From Arthrobacter sp. FW306-2-2C-D06B (lineage in GTDB: Bacteria > Actinomycetota > Actinomycetes > Actinomycetales > Micrococcaceae): 64,000 nucleotides of DNA. The position numbers and the translations under genes were made by a program. The DNA is taken from NCBI RefSeq assembly GCF_021789175.1, contig NZ_CP084560.1, forward strand, positions 2,542,001 to 2,606,000, in the 5' to 3' direction. The notes beneath the pieces were generated by a model. The model was not told the origin of the DNA and did not search any database. It saw only the letters and a program-made list of their open reading frames with translations. Positions 44,597 to 53,515 of this stretch are shown here, piece after piece (within the stretch, counting starts at the first letter, position 1; the number at the start of each line of letters is the position of its first letter).

Positions 44597-45382
44597 CTAT
44601 TTCAGCAAGTTGGCGATCATGAAGCCGAGTGCCACGATGCCAAGAGCGAAGATCACGATGCGCAGCGCGAGGGGCTTCAGGCGCCGTCCCACTTTGGAGC
44701 CCACCAGGCCGCCGATCAATGAACTGACCGCGATGACTGCCACCACCGGCCATTCGATCCGGCCAAAGGCAAACAGGAGGTAGGAGCACGCTGCCACCAC
44801 GTTGACGGCCAACACCAGGATGTTCTTCATGGCGTTGGCGTTCTGGATGGTGCCGGTCATGAAGACACCCAGGATGCCGACAAGCAGGATGCCCTGGGCA
44901 GCGACGAAATAGCCGCCATAGACCCCGGCGAGGTACACCAGCGCCACGAGGATCACGGTGTGCCGCTTGTCGTGGATGGCGTGTTCCGGGTTGCCTGCCC
45001 GGTCCTGGACCCACCGTTGGAGTTTGGGCTGGAAGAGAACCATGAGCAGCGCGACCACGATCAGGATGGGAGCGGCGTAGTAGAAGACCTTCTCCGGGAG
45101 GTGCAGCAACAGCCAGGCACCCGTGATGCCCCCAAGCAGCGACGCCGGCAAGAGCCTGAGCAACTGCCTGCCCCGGCCCCTGAGTTCGTGGCGGTAGCCC
45201 CAGGCCCCTGTCACGTTGCCTGCCACGAGCCCCATGGCGTTGCTGATGGTCGCCGTGACGGGAGCGTAGCCCAGGGCGATGAGGACCGGGAAGGTCACCA
45301 GCGTGCCCGAGCCGACCACGCTGTTGATGGTTCCGGCCCACAAGCCCGCGAAAAAGATCAGGACGCCGCTAAGGATCTCCAC
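44597..45382 (-). CDS. TauE/SafE (TSUP) family transporter
   Basis: 261-aa membrane protein with about eight helices and the paired family motifs (GSGTLVTFPVLIALGYAPVTATISNAMGLVAGNVTGAWGYR in pieces: NAMGLVAGNVTG; second half SSLIGGLVGSKVGRRL). TSUP proteins move sulfite, sulfonates or other organic anions; the substrate here is unknown. It is downstream of the ABC ATPase gene and upstream of the TrmH gene. Confidence 0.88.
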   Translation of the reverse strand: MEILSGVLIFFAGLWAGTINSVVGSGTLVTFPVLIALGYAPVTATISNAMGLVAGNVTGAWGYRHELRGRGRQLLRLLPASLLGGITGAWLLLHLPEKVFYYAAPILIVVALLMVLFQPKLQRWVQDRAGNPEHAIHDKRHTVILVALVYLAGVYGGYFVAAQGILLVGILGVFMTGTIQNANAMKNILVLAVNVVAACSYLLFAFGRIEWPVVAVIAVSSLIGGLVGSKVGRRLKPLALRIVIFALGIVALGFMIANLLK

Positions 45383-45401
45383 TGCTTCTCGCTGCCCCGG
45401 C

Positions 45402-46199
45402 CTAGCGGCGGGCGGTGGCCGTGTAGCGGCCGGAGTTCTCGGTCACGTCCAGGGGGAGGCCAAAGGTGTTGCTGAGGTGTTCTGCTGTCAGGACTTCTTC
45501 GATAGGTCCGGCGGCAACCACGCCGCCGTCGCGAAGCAGCATGGCGTGGGTGAATCCCGGGGGAACTTCTTCAAGGTGGTGGGTCACGAGGACCATGGCG
45601 GGGGCGTCCTCGTCGCGGGCGAGCTCACCGAGTTTGTGGACGAGCTCTTCGCGTCCTCCGAGGTCCAGGCCGGCGGCCGGCTCGTCGAGCAGGAGCAGCT
45701 CGGGATCGGTCATGAGGGCCCGGGCGATCTGCACACGCTTGCGCTCGCCTTCGGAAAGCGAAGAGAAGGAGCGGTTCAAGAGCGGGCCCATCCCCCATTC
45801 GTTGAGGAGGCCGAAGGCGCGGCGTTCGTCGTCGCGCTCGTAGCCCTCGCGCCAGCGGCCGGTCACTCCGTAGGCAGCGGTGACCACAACGTTCAGCACG
45901 TTTTCCTGCTCCGGGATCTGGGTGGCCAGGGCCGCGGAGGAAAGGCCGATGCGCGGACGGAGCTCAAAGACGTCCACCCGGCCCAGCGTCTCGTCAAGGA
46001 TCCCGGCTTTCCCGCTCGTGGGATGCATCCGGGCGGCGGCGATCTGGAGCAGAGTGGTCTTGCCGGCACCGTTGGGACCGAGGATGACCCAGCGTTCGCC
46101 TTCATTGACCTGCCAGTCAACCTTGTCCAGCAGGGTCTTGGTACCTCGGACAACGCTGACGGAAGCCAATTCAAGAACATCACTCATAGGAGTAGACAC
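45402..46199 (-). CDS. Stand-alone ABC transporter ATP-binding protein
   Basis: 265 aa. Walker A GPNGAGKTTLLQIAAARM, Q-loop, signature LSEGERKRVQIARAL, Walker B LLLLDEPAAGLD and the switch His in VTHHLEEVP are all intact. No permease gene is adjacent, so the partner is unknown, and it may be a ModF/YlmA-like protein. GTG 46199 or ATG 46187 (MSDVLEL) could start it; neither has a strong ribosome-binding site. Confidence 0.87.
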   Translation of the reverse strand: MSTPMSDVLELASVSVVRGTKTLLDKVDWQVNEGERWVILGPNGAGKTTLLQIAAARMHPTSGKAGILDETLGRVDVFELRPRIGLSSAALATQIPEQENVLNVVVTAAYGVTGRWREGYERDDERRAFGLLNEWGMGPLLNRSFSSLSEGERKRVQIARALMTDPELLLLDEPAAGLDLGGREELVHKLGELARDEDAPAMVLVTHHLEEVPPGFTHAMLLRDGGVVAAGPIEEVLTAEHLSNTFGLPLDVTENSGRYTATARR

Positions 46200-46312
46200 T
46201 AGGACAAAAATAGGGGCGATAGATAACCGGAACTTCGGTCACACTGTTTGCGGGACGCCTTGGATGAAACACGAGTTCGGACGGCGGTTCCGCGCTCGCT
46301 AAGATTGCAGCC

Positions 46313-47206
46313 ATGAGTTCGAACTTGACCGCGGTCAGCTATGGCGTGAATTTGTCCCTTTCGGAGCTTGAACACCTGCGAAAGGTGCTGTCCGGCTCGG
46401 GGGCTTCCTTCACGTCGGAGTCGCGTTCGGGCGACGATCGCTTTGGGGTCTACACCATTGGCCTGGCCGTCGACGGGGCTACCGTCGCCGACTTGTCAGG
46501 CCTACGGCGCAGGGTCGCCGACGCCGCGGCACCGGGTATGGACACCGCTATCGTCGCCGACGCGCTGCGTGACGCTTCACGGAAGCTGCTGATCATGGAT
46601 GTGGACTCCACCCTGATCCAGCAGGAAGTCATCGAACTACTGGCCGCGCACGCCGGCAAGCGCGAGGAAGTAGCGGCCGTGACTGAGGCCGCGATGCGCG
46701 GCGAACTGGACTTCGCGCAAAGCCTCCACGCCCGGGTGGCGGTCCTCGCAGGCCTGCCGTCCGCCGTCGTCGACGCCGTCCGCGCCGAGGTGCGCCTGAG
46801 CGAGGGCGCGGCGGAACTCGTGGCCGCTTTCAAGGCCGCCGGCCATGCGGTGGCGGTGGTGTCGGGCGGCTTCAACCAGATCCTGAGGCCCATCGCGGAG
46901 GAACTCGGCCTGGACTACTGGATCGCAAATGAACTTGAAATCGTCGACGGCTTCCTCACCGGCAAGGTCCTTGGCGACGTGATCGACCGCGCCGCCAAGG
47001 AGAAGTACCTTCGCGAGTGGGCAGCCGCCGAGGGAATCGACCTGGAGCACACCATCGCCGTGGGCGACGGCGCGAACGACCTCGACATGCTGGGCGCGGC
47101 GGGCATCGGTGTCGCGTTCAACGCCAAGCCTGCCGTCCGGGCGGTAGCTGATGCCGCCATCAACATGCCGTACCTGGACGCAGTCCGGCATATCGCCGGC
47201 GTTTAG
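46313..47206 (+). CDS. serB: Phosphoserine phosphatase SerB
   Basis: Last step of serine biosynthesis. 297 aa with a short N-terminal ACT-like region (about 1-90) followed by the HAD phosphatase core: LIMDVDSTLIQQEVIELLA (motif I DxDST), VVSGGFNQILRPIAEELGLDYW (motif II) and AVGDGANDLDMLGAAGIGVAFNAKP (motif IV). The gene diverges from the ABC ATPase gene and is followed by a strong terminator. Confidence 0.95.
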   Translation: MSSNLTAVSYGVNLSLSELEHLRKVLSGSGASFTSESRSGDDRFGVYTIGLAVDGATVADLSGLRRRVADAAAPGMDTAIVADALRDASRKLLIMDVDSTLIQQEVIELLAAHAGKREEVAAVTEAAMRGELDFAQSLHARVAVLAGLPSAVVDAVRAEVRLSEGAAELVAAFKAAGHAVAVVSGGFNQILRPIAEELGLDYWIANELEIVDGFLTGKVLGDVIDRAAKEKYLREWAAAEGIDLEHTIAVGDGANDLDMLGAAGIGVAFNAKPAVRAVADAAINMPYLDAVRHIAGV

Positions 47207-47229
47207 CCCGCCGTCATGCGTCATGAAAA

Positions 47230-47270
47230 AGCGGCCCGGGACTGGCTGGTTCAGACAGTCCCGGGCCGCT
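47230..47270. terminator. Terminator between serB and an SDR gene
   Basis: 15-bp perfect stem AGCGGCCCGGGACTG/CAGTCCCGGGCCGCT with an 11-nt loop; AAAAA precedes it on the plus strand, giving a T run when read on the minus strand. It serves the SDR transcript and probably serB. Confidence 0.88.
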
Positions 47271-47291
47271 CCTCTATGCGCTAAAAGATGA

Positions 47292-48041
47292 TCAGGCGCT
47301 CTTGCCGAAGTAGTCGGCGCCACCGACGTACTCGGTGTGGCCGCTCTCGACGTCGGCCGTGGCCATCTTTGCCACCTCGGCGGCGAATTCCTCCACCGAG
47401 TACAGCTTGCCGGCCTCGGCCCGGCGGGCTTCAATGGCGCCCGGGTTGGAGCGGTCCAGCAGGGTCGCCGTCACGGTGCCCTCGATCATGTCGCCGGAAA
47501 CCACCACGAGTGAGATGCCCTTGTCTGCCAGGTTCGGGAGCAGTTCGCGCAATGCGACTTCGCCCGCCCGCTTGCTGCGGGCAACGGGCTCGTACTCAGG
47601 CATCGTTGGAACACTCTCGACGAAGTGCGCCTGGTGGCTCGTGACGAAGACCACGCGGGAGCCTTCCGGCATCAACGGTACAGCGGCGTTGAGCATGTTG
47701 ATCTGGGCGTCACGGTTCAGTTTGAGGGCGTAGTCCTCCTCCATGCCGGATTCCATGCCCCCGGAAGCGTTGAGCACGAGGACGTTCAGCGAACCGAATT
47801 CCTCCATGGCCGCGCTGGCCAGAGCCTGGACGCCTTCCTGCGTGGTCAAGTCAGCGCCGACGGCAACGGCACGGCCGCCAGCTGCCTGGATCTCGCCCAC
47901 TACCTTGTTGGCCCGGGGGGCCTTCTGCCGGTAGTTGACGACGACGGCGGCGCCCTCGCCGGCCAGGATCTTGGCTACTTCAGCGCCGATGCCGCGTGAA
48001 GAACCGGTGACGATTGCCGTCTTGTTGTCCAGCAGTCCCAT
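47292..48041 (-). CDS. SDR family oxidoreductase
   Basis: 249 aa. NAD(P) motif TGSSRGIGAEVAKIL and the LVLNASGG segment are present, and Ser in FVTSHQAH. The Tyr-Lys pair is not in the normal spacing: the sequence is EYEPVARSKRAGE, where Tyr is 7 residues before the Lys and Val stands at the usual Tyr position. AAAGGAG lies upstream of ATG 48041, preferred over an upstream extension. It is about 90 bp behind fabG on the same strand. Confidence 0.88.
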   Translation of the reverse strand: MGLLDNKTAIVTGSSRGIGAEVAKILAGEGAAVVVNYRQKAPRANKVVGEIQAAGGRAVAVGADLTTQEGVQALASAAMEEFGSLNVLVLNASGGMESGMEEDYALKLNRDAQINMLNAAVPLMPEGSRVVFVTSHQAHFVESVPTMPEYEPVARSKRAGEVALRELLPNLADKGISLVVVSGDMIEGTVTATLLDRSNPGAIEARRAEAGKLYSVEEFAAEVAKMATADVESGHTEYVGGADYFGKSA

Positions 48042-48129
48042 TCGTGCTCCTTTATTCAAAGCGTCCAACATGTTCAAAACATCCAAGTTCTCTTAGTCCC
48101 GAGTCAATCATGCCAGCGGGAACCCTGAC

Positions 48130-48855
48130 CTAGTGGCCCATGCCCAGGCCGCCGTCCACGGGGATGACGGCACCGGAAATGTATGCGGCTTCGTCACTGG
48201 CAATCCAGCGGACCACGTTGGCGACCTCGGAAGCCTCGGCAAAGCGGCCTGCCGGAACGCTCGCCAAATACGCCTTCTGGGTGTCTTCGGGAAGCTCGGC
48301 GGTCATGTCAGTGTTGATGAAACCCGGTGCGACCACGTTGGCCGTGATGCCACGGCTGCCAAGTTCCCGGGTGAGGGAACGCGCGATGCCCACCATGCCC
48401 GCCTTCGAGGCCGAGTAGTTGATCTGTCCGGGGGCGCCGTAGAGGCCCGACACGGAGGAGATCAGCACAACCCGGCCCTTGCGCATGCGGATCATGCCTT
48501 TCGATGCCCGCTTGATGACCCGGAAGGCGCCCGTGAGGTTGGTGTCGATGACGGAAGTGAAGTCGTCCTCGCTCATGCGCAAAAGGAGCGTGTCCTTGGT
48601 GATGCCGGCGTTGGCTACCAAAACCTCGACCGGCCCGTGGGCAGCCTCGACTTCCGTGAACGCGGCGTCAAGCGAGGCCTCGTCCGTCACATCGGCCTTG
48701 ACGCCAAGGATGCCCTCAGGGAGCGGTGTTTCGCTGCGGTACGTCACGGCGACCTTGTCGCCGTTGGCGAGGAATGACTCTGCGATCGCCAGGCCGATGC
48801 CCCGGTTTCCGCCCGTGATGAGGACACTGCGGGCGGTTGATACTGCTTCAGACAT
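48130..48855 (-). CDS. fabG: 3-oxoacyl-[ACP] reductase FabG
   Basis: 241-aa SDR, a typical FabG. LITGGNRGIGLAIAESF, VANAGITKDTLLLRM, LISSVSG and NYSASKAGMVGIARSLTREL give intact cofactor and Ser-Tyr-Lys motifs; the C-terminus AAYISGAVIPVDGGLGMGH is standard. It is the second step of fatty acid elongation. Start ATG 48855 has TGGAG 7 nt upstream. No inhA follows, unlike mycobacteria; an SDR gene follows instead. Confidence 0.92.
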   Translation of the reverse strand: MSEAVSTARSVLITGGNRGIGLAIAESFLANGDKVAVTYRSETPLPEGILGVKADVTDEASLDAAFTEVEAAHGPVEVLVANAGITKDTLLLRMSEDDFTSVIDTNLTGAFRVIKRASKGMIRMRKGRVVLISSVSGLYGAPGQINYSASKAGMVGIARSLTRELGSRGITANVVAPGFINTDMTAELPEDTQKAYLASVPAGRFAEASEVANVVRWIASDEAAYISGAVIPVDGGLGMGH

Positions 48856-49008
48856 GCTGCTCTCCAGAGTTCCGCGACAGGACTGTGCCGCTTGAAAGTG
48901 GGTGATTTCCTGCATCGATCTTAGCCGCCGCGTGCGCCTGGCCGCGGGCAGCTGCGCCCGGCGCGGTTTGGGAGGCCCGTTCCGGGGTGAGAGAATTGAG
49001 GGAAGCCG

Positions 49009-49530
49009 TTGGAGCGTGATGAATCAGCCGTGACAAGAGATAGCAGTCCCCTGCAGGCGCCCGGGGACCCGGACGCCGTTTCAGGTGACCCCGTGGTGCA
49101 CAGCATTACCGACGCCGCTGCCGCCCACTCGGACGACATGCGCGAACGAATGATCAAGTACGCCTTGGCGATGGGTATCCGTTTGGTGTGCCTGTTGCTC
49201 ATTTTCGTGGTGGATGGCTGGTTCAAGATCATCGCGGTAGCTGGGGCCGTGTTCCTGCCCTGGATTGCCGTAGTGATCGCCAATGGCAGTGACAAGGCCG
49301 AAGTCCATAGCGACGCCTTGCTAGACTACGTCCCGGCCGTCGAGCTGGAAGCGTCACCACCTGCAGAAGGGGAGCCCGCCGAGGCGCCCGTCACCGTGTT
49401 GGAGGGCGAGCTCATCGACGACGCCGACGACTCCACACACCAGGACGCCTCCCGCCCGGAACCACATGACAACACCGGCGCCGGCAAGCGCCAATATCCA
49501 CTCGGCGGGGAAGAACAGGCGGCTTCATGA
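49009..49530 (+). CDS. DUF3099 domain membrane protein
   Basis: 173 aa. The DUF3099 segment is VHSITDAAAAHSDDMRERMIKYALAMGIRLVCLLLIF followed by a second hydrophobic helix (IIAVAGAVFLPWIAVVIA), giving two membrane helices, in the region 30-90. The C-terminal 80 residues are acidic and disordered. TTG 49009 has GAGGGAAG upstream; GTG 49030 is an alternative. It overlaps the next gene by 4 bp (ATGA). Function unknown. Confidence 0.84.
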   Translation: MERDESAVTRDSSPLQAPGDPDAVSGDPVVHSITDAAAAHSDDMRERMIKYALAMGIRLVCLLLIFVVDGWFKIIAVAGAVFLPWIAVVIANGSDKAEVHSDALLDYVPAVELEASPPAEGEPAEAPVTVLEGELIDDADDSTHQDASRPEPHDNTGAGKRQYPLGGEEQAAS

Positions 49531-49805
49531 ACATCTTCACTATGGGCGGCCTTGGGCTGGACAATGAGCAGTATGCCGGCCAAGCCGGGACGCCTCCGGC
49601 TGTCTGCTCACGCAAGGCATGCCGTGCCGAGGCTACGTGGCAGCTCTTGTGGAACAATCCGCGCATCCACACTCCCGAGCGCCGCAAGGTGTGGCTGTCC
49701 TGCGAGGAGCACCGGGAATGGTTGGAAGATTACCTGCAGACCCGCGACCTTTGGAAAGAGACCATACCGTTCGCGAAGACCACTGACCCAGGCGAGGCCC
49801 GCTGA
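49527..49805 (+). CDS. Conserved small actinobacterial protein with Cys/His cluster
   Basis: 92 aa. CSRKACRAEATWQLLWNNP followed by WLSCEEHREWLEDYL presents three Cys and one His (C..C...C..H) that could bind zinc. It is located between the DUF3099 gene and the SURF1 gene, with a 4-bp overlap upstream and no gap downstream (TGA-ATG), so it belongs to that operon. The position suggests a link to respiratory chain assembly, but no function is known to me. Confidence 0.8.
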   Translation: MNIFTMGGLGLDNEQYAGQAGTPPAVCSRKACRAEATWQLLWNNPRIHTPERRKVWLSCEEHREWLEDYLQTRDLWKETIPFAKTTDPGEAR

Positions 49806-50660
49806 ATGTACCGCTTTCTTTTTTCCAGCAAGTGGCTGGGCTATTTCGTCCTGGCCCTGATCTTCGCCACCGGCTGCGTTTTGCTGGGCCGCTGGCAAAT
49901 GGATCGCAGGGCCGAAACGCTGGCCGAGATCAACCGCGTTGTGACCAACTACTCGGCAACTCCCCTTCCCTTCTCCGCCGCCAAGGCGGAATTCCAGTCC
50001 TTGGACCCCGAACGGGAATGGGCACAAGTTGAGCTTCACGGCAGGTATGACGTTTCGGGCCAACGCGTCGTCCGTAACCGTCCCCTCAACGGCCAGCCAG
50101 GGTACGAGGTAGTGGTCCCATTCCGATTGTCGAGCGGCGAAGCCGTAGTGGTTGACCGCGGATGGTTGCCCATCGGAAACAAGACTCCCGGCCACCCCGA
50201 CAGCATCCCGGCCCCACCGGCTGGAGAGGTCACCGTCGTCGCGCGCCTTAAGGCCTCCGAACCGGATCTAGGCCGCGGCGCCGTGGACGGCCAGCTGGCA
50301 TCCATCGACCTTCCTTCCTTTGCCACGGAGCTTGGCTATCCCATCATGACCGGCGCCTACGGGCAGCTCGCCACGGAATCGCCTGGCGTCCAGGTGATGC
50401 CCGCACCATTCGCCAAGCCGGCCACGGACGAGGGCACCCACCTCTCATACTCCTTGCAGTGGTTCGCCTTCGGCGTGCTGATGTTCGTCGGTTTCGGCTA
50501 CGCAGCCAGGCAACAGGCCCGCAATGCCCGGATCGATGCCGAAGATGAGGAAGAAGAAATCAGCGCGATGCCTCGTCGCAAGGCACCCGCGCCACGGAAA
50601 TCAAAGCGGCCAACGGCCGAAGAAGAGGAAGACGCAATCCTGGATGCACAAGGCTACTGA
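49806..50660 (+). CDS. SURF1 family cytochrome oxidase assembly protein
   Basis: 284 aa. Two membrane helices bracket an extracytoplasmic domain: the first at about 8-27 (WLGYFVLALIFATGCVLLGRWQ), the second at about 215-235 (LQWFAFGVLMFVGFGYAAR). SURF1 signatures: LGRWQMDRR, RPLNGQPGYEVVVPFRL, VVDRGWLPIG. It helps assemble the cytochrome aa3 oxidase. The C-terminal tail is highly charged. It shares an operon with the two preceding genes. Confidence 0.92.
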   Translation: MYRFLFSSKWLGYFVLALIFATGCVLLGRWQMDRRAETLAEINRVVTNYSATPLPFSAAKAEFQSLDPEREWAQVELHGRYDVSGQRVVRNRPLNGQPGYEVVVPFRLSSGEAVVVDRGWLPIGNKTPGHPDSIPAPPAGEVTVVARLKASEPDLGRGAVDGQLASIDLPSFATELGYPIMTGAYGQLATESPGVQVMPAPFAKPATDEGTHLSYSLQWFAFGVLMFVGFGYAARQQARNARIDAEDEEEEISAMPRRKAPAPRKSKRPTAEEEEDAILDAQGY

Positions 50661-51129
50661 AACAATCCCGGCCCCCGTGCTGAACGTGAAGTCGGCCCTG
50701 ACGGCGGCCGGAGCGCAAGATACGGTGCGCACCTTCGACGATGATGTCCCCACTGCGGCTGCGGCAGCTTCCTTGCTGGGTTGCGATATTGCGGCCATCG
50801 CCAACAGCCTGGTCTTCGAACTCGACGGCGCTCCGCTGTTGATTCTCGCGAGCGGGGCCGCGAAAGTGGACACCGCCCTGGTAGCGGCCTCCTTGGGGAC
50901 GGCCAGGATCCGCCGGGCGAGCCCTGACTTCGTCTTGGAACACACCGGGCAGGCCGTAGGCGGCGTAGCTCCCCTTGGACACCCACAGCCCATACGAACC
51001 ATCCTCGACATTTCGCTCGAGGAACATCCACTGCTCTGGGCAGGCGCGGGGGACCATAACTCGATGTTCTCCATCAGTTACAGCGAACTCCAGCGGATTA
51101 CGGCCGCCCGGCCCCTCAAGGTCCGCTGA
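50644..51129 (+). CDS. YbaK/EbsC-type aminoacyl-tRNA deacylase-like protein
   Basis: 161 aa, the YbaK/ProX editing-domain fold. TAAAAASLLGCDIAAIANSLVF, LASGAAKVDTALVAASLG, QAVGGVAPLGHP and WAGAGDHNSMFSIS carry the family pattern, with the Lys that contacts the tRNA end. It may clear mischarged tRNA such as Cys-tRNA(Pro). ATG 50644 overlaps the SURF1 stop region by 17 bp; an upstream frame to 50524 lies inside SURF1. Confidence 0.87.
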   Translation: MHKATETIPAPVLNVKSALTAAGAQDTVRTFDDDVPTAAAAASLLGCDIAAIANSLVFELDGAPLLILASGAAKVDTALVAASLGTARIRRASPDFVLEHTGQAVGGVAPLGHPQPIRTILDISLEEHPLLWAGAGDHNSMFSISYSELQRITAARPLKVR

Positions 51130-51145
51130 ATCGGTAGTCCACCTG

Positions 51146-51199
51146 GTCATTGATCCCGCCAGTGTCATTGATCCGGCCAGTGCCGTTGATCCCCTCCGG
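51146..51199. repeat. 18-bp imperfect tandem repeat, three units
   Basis: GTCATTGATCCCGCCAGT, GTCATTGATCCGGCCAGT and a more divergent GCCGTTGATCCCCTCCGG. It lies between the YbaK-like and SRPBCC genes. The shared TTGATCC is spaced by 18 bp. Function unknown. Confidence 0.8.
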
Positions 51200-51220
51200 C
51201 CTGGGGCTAGGCTGGTGAGC

Positions 51221-51664
51221 ATGGCTGAATACACCTACGTCACGTACATCGAAGGCACCCCGGACCAGATTTGGACGGCACTGACGGACGCAGCCCAAAG
51301 CGCTGAGTACTGGGGCCACGCGAATGTCTCGGACTGGAAGGCAGGTTCGCGCTGGGAACACCGGCGCACGGACGGCTCCGGAACCGCCGACGTCGTGGGG
51401 ACCATCCTGGAAGCAACGCCGCCGGCGCGCCTCGTGAACACGTGGGAGGATCCCGCGGTTCCAGCGGTGGTGAAGCCCGATGTGGTCACCTTCACCATCG
51501 AGTCACATGACGGCATCGCCAGGCTGACGGTCCATCACAGGAACATCGCCGACGACGAACAATTGGCGATTGCGGGCCGCGGCTGGTCGGCGGTCCTGTC
51601 CAATCTGAAAAGCTACATTGAACTAGGCCGCCCACTTGCCTCTGTGCCGTGGGAAATGCCCTGA
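51221..51664 (+). CDS. SRPBCC/AHSA1 family protein
   Basis: 147 aa of the START/AHSA1 fold (activator of Hsp90-like). The N-terminus YVTYIEGTPDQIWTALTD and middle SRWEHRRTDGSGTADVVGTILEATPPARLVNTW are the family pattern. Such proteins bind hydrophobic ligands; some accompany ArsR regulators, none here. ATG 51221 begins the domain cleanly; longer frames lie over the tandem repeat. Confidence 0.87.
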   Translation: MAEYTYVTYIEGTPDQIWTALTDAAQSAEYWGHANVSDWKAGSRWEHRRTDGSGTADVVGTILEATPPARLVNTWEDPAVPAVVKPDVVTFTIESHDGIARLTVHHRNIADDEQLAIAGRGWSAVLSNLKSYIELGRPLASVPWEMP

Positions 51665-51692
51665 CGGCGTCGACATGCCCAGACCCGCACCC

Positions 51693-53291
51693 CTAAGCGA
51701 GGGTGATGAGGTCCAGGTAGTCTTCGTTCCAGTGGTCCTCGACGCCGTCCGGCAGCAGGACCACGCGTTCCGGGTTCAGCGCCTGCACGGCGCCTTCATC
51801 GTGGCTGACGAGCACGACGGCGCCGGAATAGTTTCGCAGTGCGCCAAGGATCTCGGCACGGCTGGCGGGGTCGAGGTTGTTGGTGGGTTCGTCCAGGAGC
51901 AGCACGTTGGCGCTCGAGGCCACGATCGTGGCGAGGGCCAGTCGCGTCTTCTCACCACCGGAAAGCACACCCGCCGGCTTGTCGACGTCGTCACCCGAGA
52001 ACAGGAACGACCCCAGGATCCCGCGGACCTCTGCGTCTTTCATGTCCGGAGCGGATGAACGCATGTTCTCCAGGACGGTGCGGTCGTGGTCCAGGGTTTC
52101 GTGTTCCTGCGCGTAGTAGCCCACTTTGAGCCCGTGGCCAGGGACGATGTCGCCGGTGTCCGGCTTGTCCACGCCGGCGAGCATCCGCAGGAGGGTGGTC
52201 TTGCCTGCACCGTTGAGGCCCAGGATGACCACCTTGGAGCCACGGTCGATTGCCAGGTCCACGTCGGTGAAGATTTCGAGTGAGCCGTAGGACTTGCTCA
52301 AACCTTCTGCGGTGAGCGGAGTCTTGCCGCACGGAGCGGGATCCGGGAAACGCAAGGCTGCCACGCGGTCATTCTCGCGGACTGCTTCCAGGCCGCCGAG
52401 TAGCCGTTCGGCCCGCTTCGCCATGTTCTGCGCCGCCACTGCCTTGGTGGCCTTGGCACGCATCTTGTTGGCCTGGTCCATGAGGACCTGGGCCTTCTTC
52501 TCGGCGTTGGCGCGCTCGCGTTTGCGGGCACGCTCATCGGTTTCGCGCTGTTGGAGGTAGCGCTTCCACCCCATGTTGTAGAAGTCGATCTGCGCCCGGT
52601 TGGCGTCCAGGTGGTAAACCTTGTTGACCGTCGCTTCGAGGAGCTCCACGTCGTGGCTGATCACAATCAGCCCGCCCTGGTGGCTCTTCAGGAAGTCGCG
52701 GAGCCACGTGATGGAGTCCGCATCGAGGTGGTTGGTGGGTTCGTCCAGGAGGAGCGTTTCGGCGTCAGAGTAAAGGATCCTGGCCAGTTCCACACGGCGG
52801 CGCTGGCCGCCGGAGAGTGTCTTGAGCGGCTGGTTCAGGAGCCGCTCGGGAAGTGCCAGGTTGGAGGAAATGGCTGCGGCTTCGGCCTCGGCCGCATAGC
52901 CGCCTCCTGCGAGGAACTCGGCTTCCAGGCGGTCGTAGCGGTTCATGGCTTTGCGCTGGACTGTGGCATCTTCGCTGGACATGTCCGTTTGGGCCTGCTT
53001 GAGCTTGCCCACCACCACGTCAAGGCCGCGGGCGGAAAGGATGCGGTCGCGTGCCAGCTGTTCCATGTCCGGGGTCCGCGGATCCTGGGGCAGGTAGCCG
53101 ATCTCACCACTGCGGGCAACCTTGCCGGCCGCGGGCAGTCCCTCACCGGCAAGGACGCGGGTGAGGGTCGTCTTGCCTGCACCGTTCCGGCCCACCAGTC
53201 CGATTTTGTCCCCCTTGTCCACGCGGAAGCTCACCTGGTCCATGAGCAGGCGGGCGCCGGCGCGCAGTTCGAGTTCCTGGACGGTAATCAA
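51693..53291 (-). CDS. ABC-F family ATPase
   Basis: 532 aa with two ABC modules and no membrane part. Walker A motifs GRNGAGKTTLTRVLAG and GLNGAGKTTLLRMLAG, signatures LSGGQRRRVELARIL and LSGGEKTRLALATIV, Walker B TLLLDEPTNHLD and LLLDEPTNNLDP. The linker between domains (about 235-300) is charged and helical. ABC-F proteins act on the ribosome as translation or antibiotic-resistance factors; it is likely a housekeeping type. Divergent from the membrane protein gene at 53516. Confidence 0.93.
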   Translation of the reverse strand: MITVQELELRAGARLLMDQVSFRVDKGDKIGLVGRNGAGKTTLTRVLAGEGLPAAGKVARSGEIGYLPQDPRTPDMEQLARDRILSARGLDVVVGKLKQAQTDMSSEDATVQRKAMNRYDRLEAEFLAGGGYAAEAEAAAISSNLALPERLLNQPLKTLSGGQRRRVELARILYSDAETLLLDEPTNHLDADSITWLRDFLKSHQGGLIVISHDVELLEATVNKVYHLDANRAQIDFYNMGWKRYLQQRETDERARKRERANAEKKAQVLMDQANKMRAKATKAVAAQNMAKRAERLLGGLEAVRENDRVAALRFPDPAPCGKTPLTAEGLSKSYGSLEIFTDVDLAIDRGSKVVILGLNGAGKTTLLRMLAGVDKPDTGDIVPGHGLKVGYYAQEHETLDHDRTVLENMRSSAPDMKDAEVRGILGSFLFSGDDVDKPAGVLSGGEKTRLALATIVASSANVLLLDEPTNNLDPASRAEILGALRNYSGAVVLVSHDEGAVQALNPERVVLLPDGVEDHWNEDYLDLITLA

Positions 53292-53441
53292 TTCGGGGGA
53301 TGCCTTTCAATGGGGAACACCCGCAGCACCGGAGGTCAAGGCGCGGCTGAAGTGGAGGGGCCGAACAAACGGCCTTTACGATTCTACCGCCCACCAGCTC
53401 GCTCGCTCGCCAGCGCCAAGGACGCCGGTGGATGATCCCGG

Positions 53442-53466
53442 AATAGTAAGTACCCTTGCTACTATT
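53442..53466. promoter_or_regulatory. Inverted repeat upstream of the membrane protein gene
   Basis: AATAGTA (53442) and TACTATT (53460) are perfect 7-bp arms with an 11-bp spacer. TACTAT also fits a -10 (TAnnnT) for the plus-strand gene. It could be an operator, but no regulator is nearby. Confidence 0.35.
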
Positions 53467-53515
53467 TTCGGCGCGTGGTTAGGTGAAGATAGGACGATTG
53501 CAAGGGAGACTCTCG

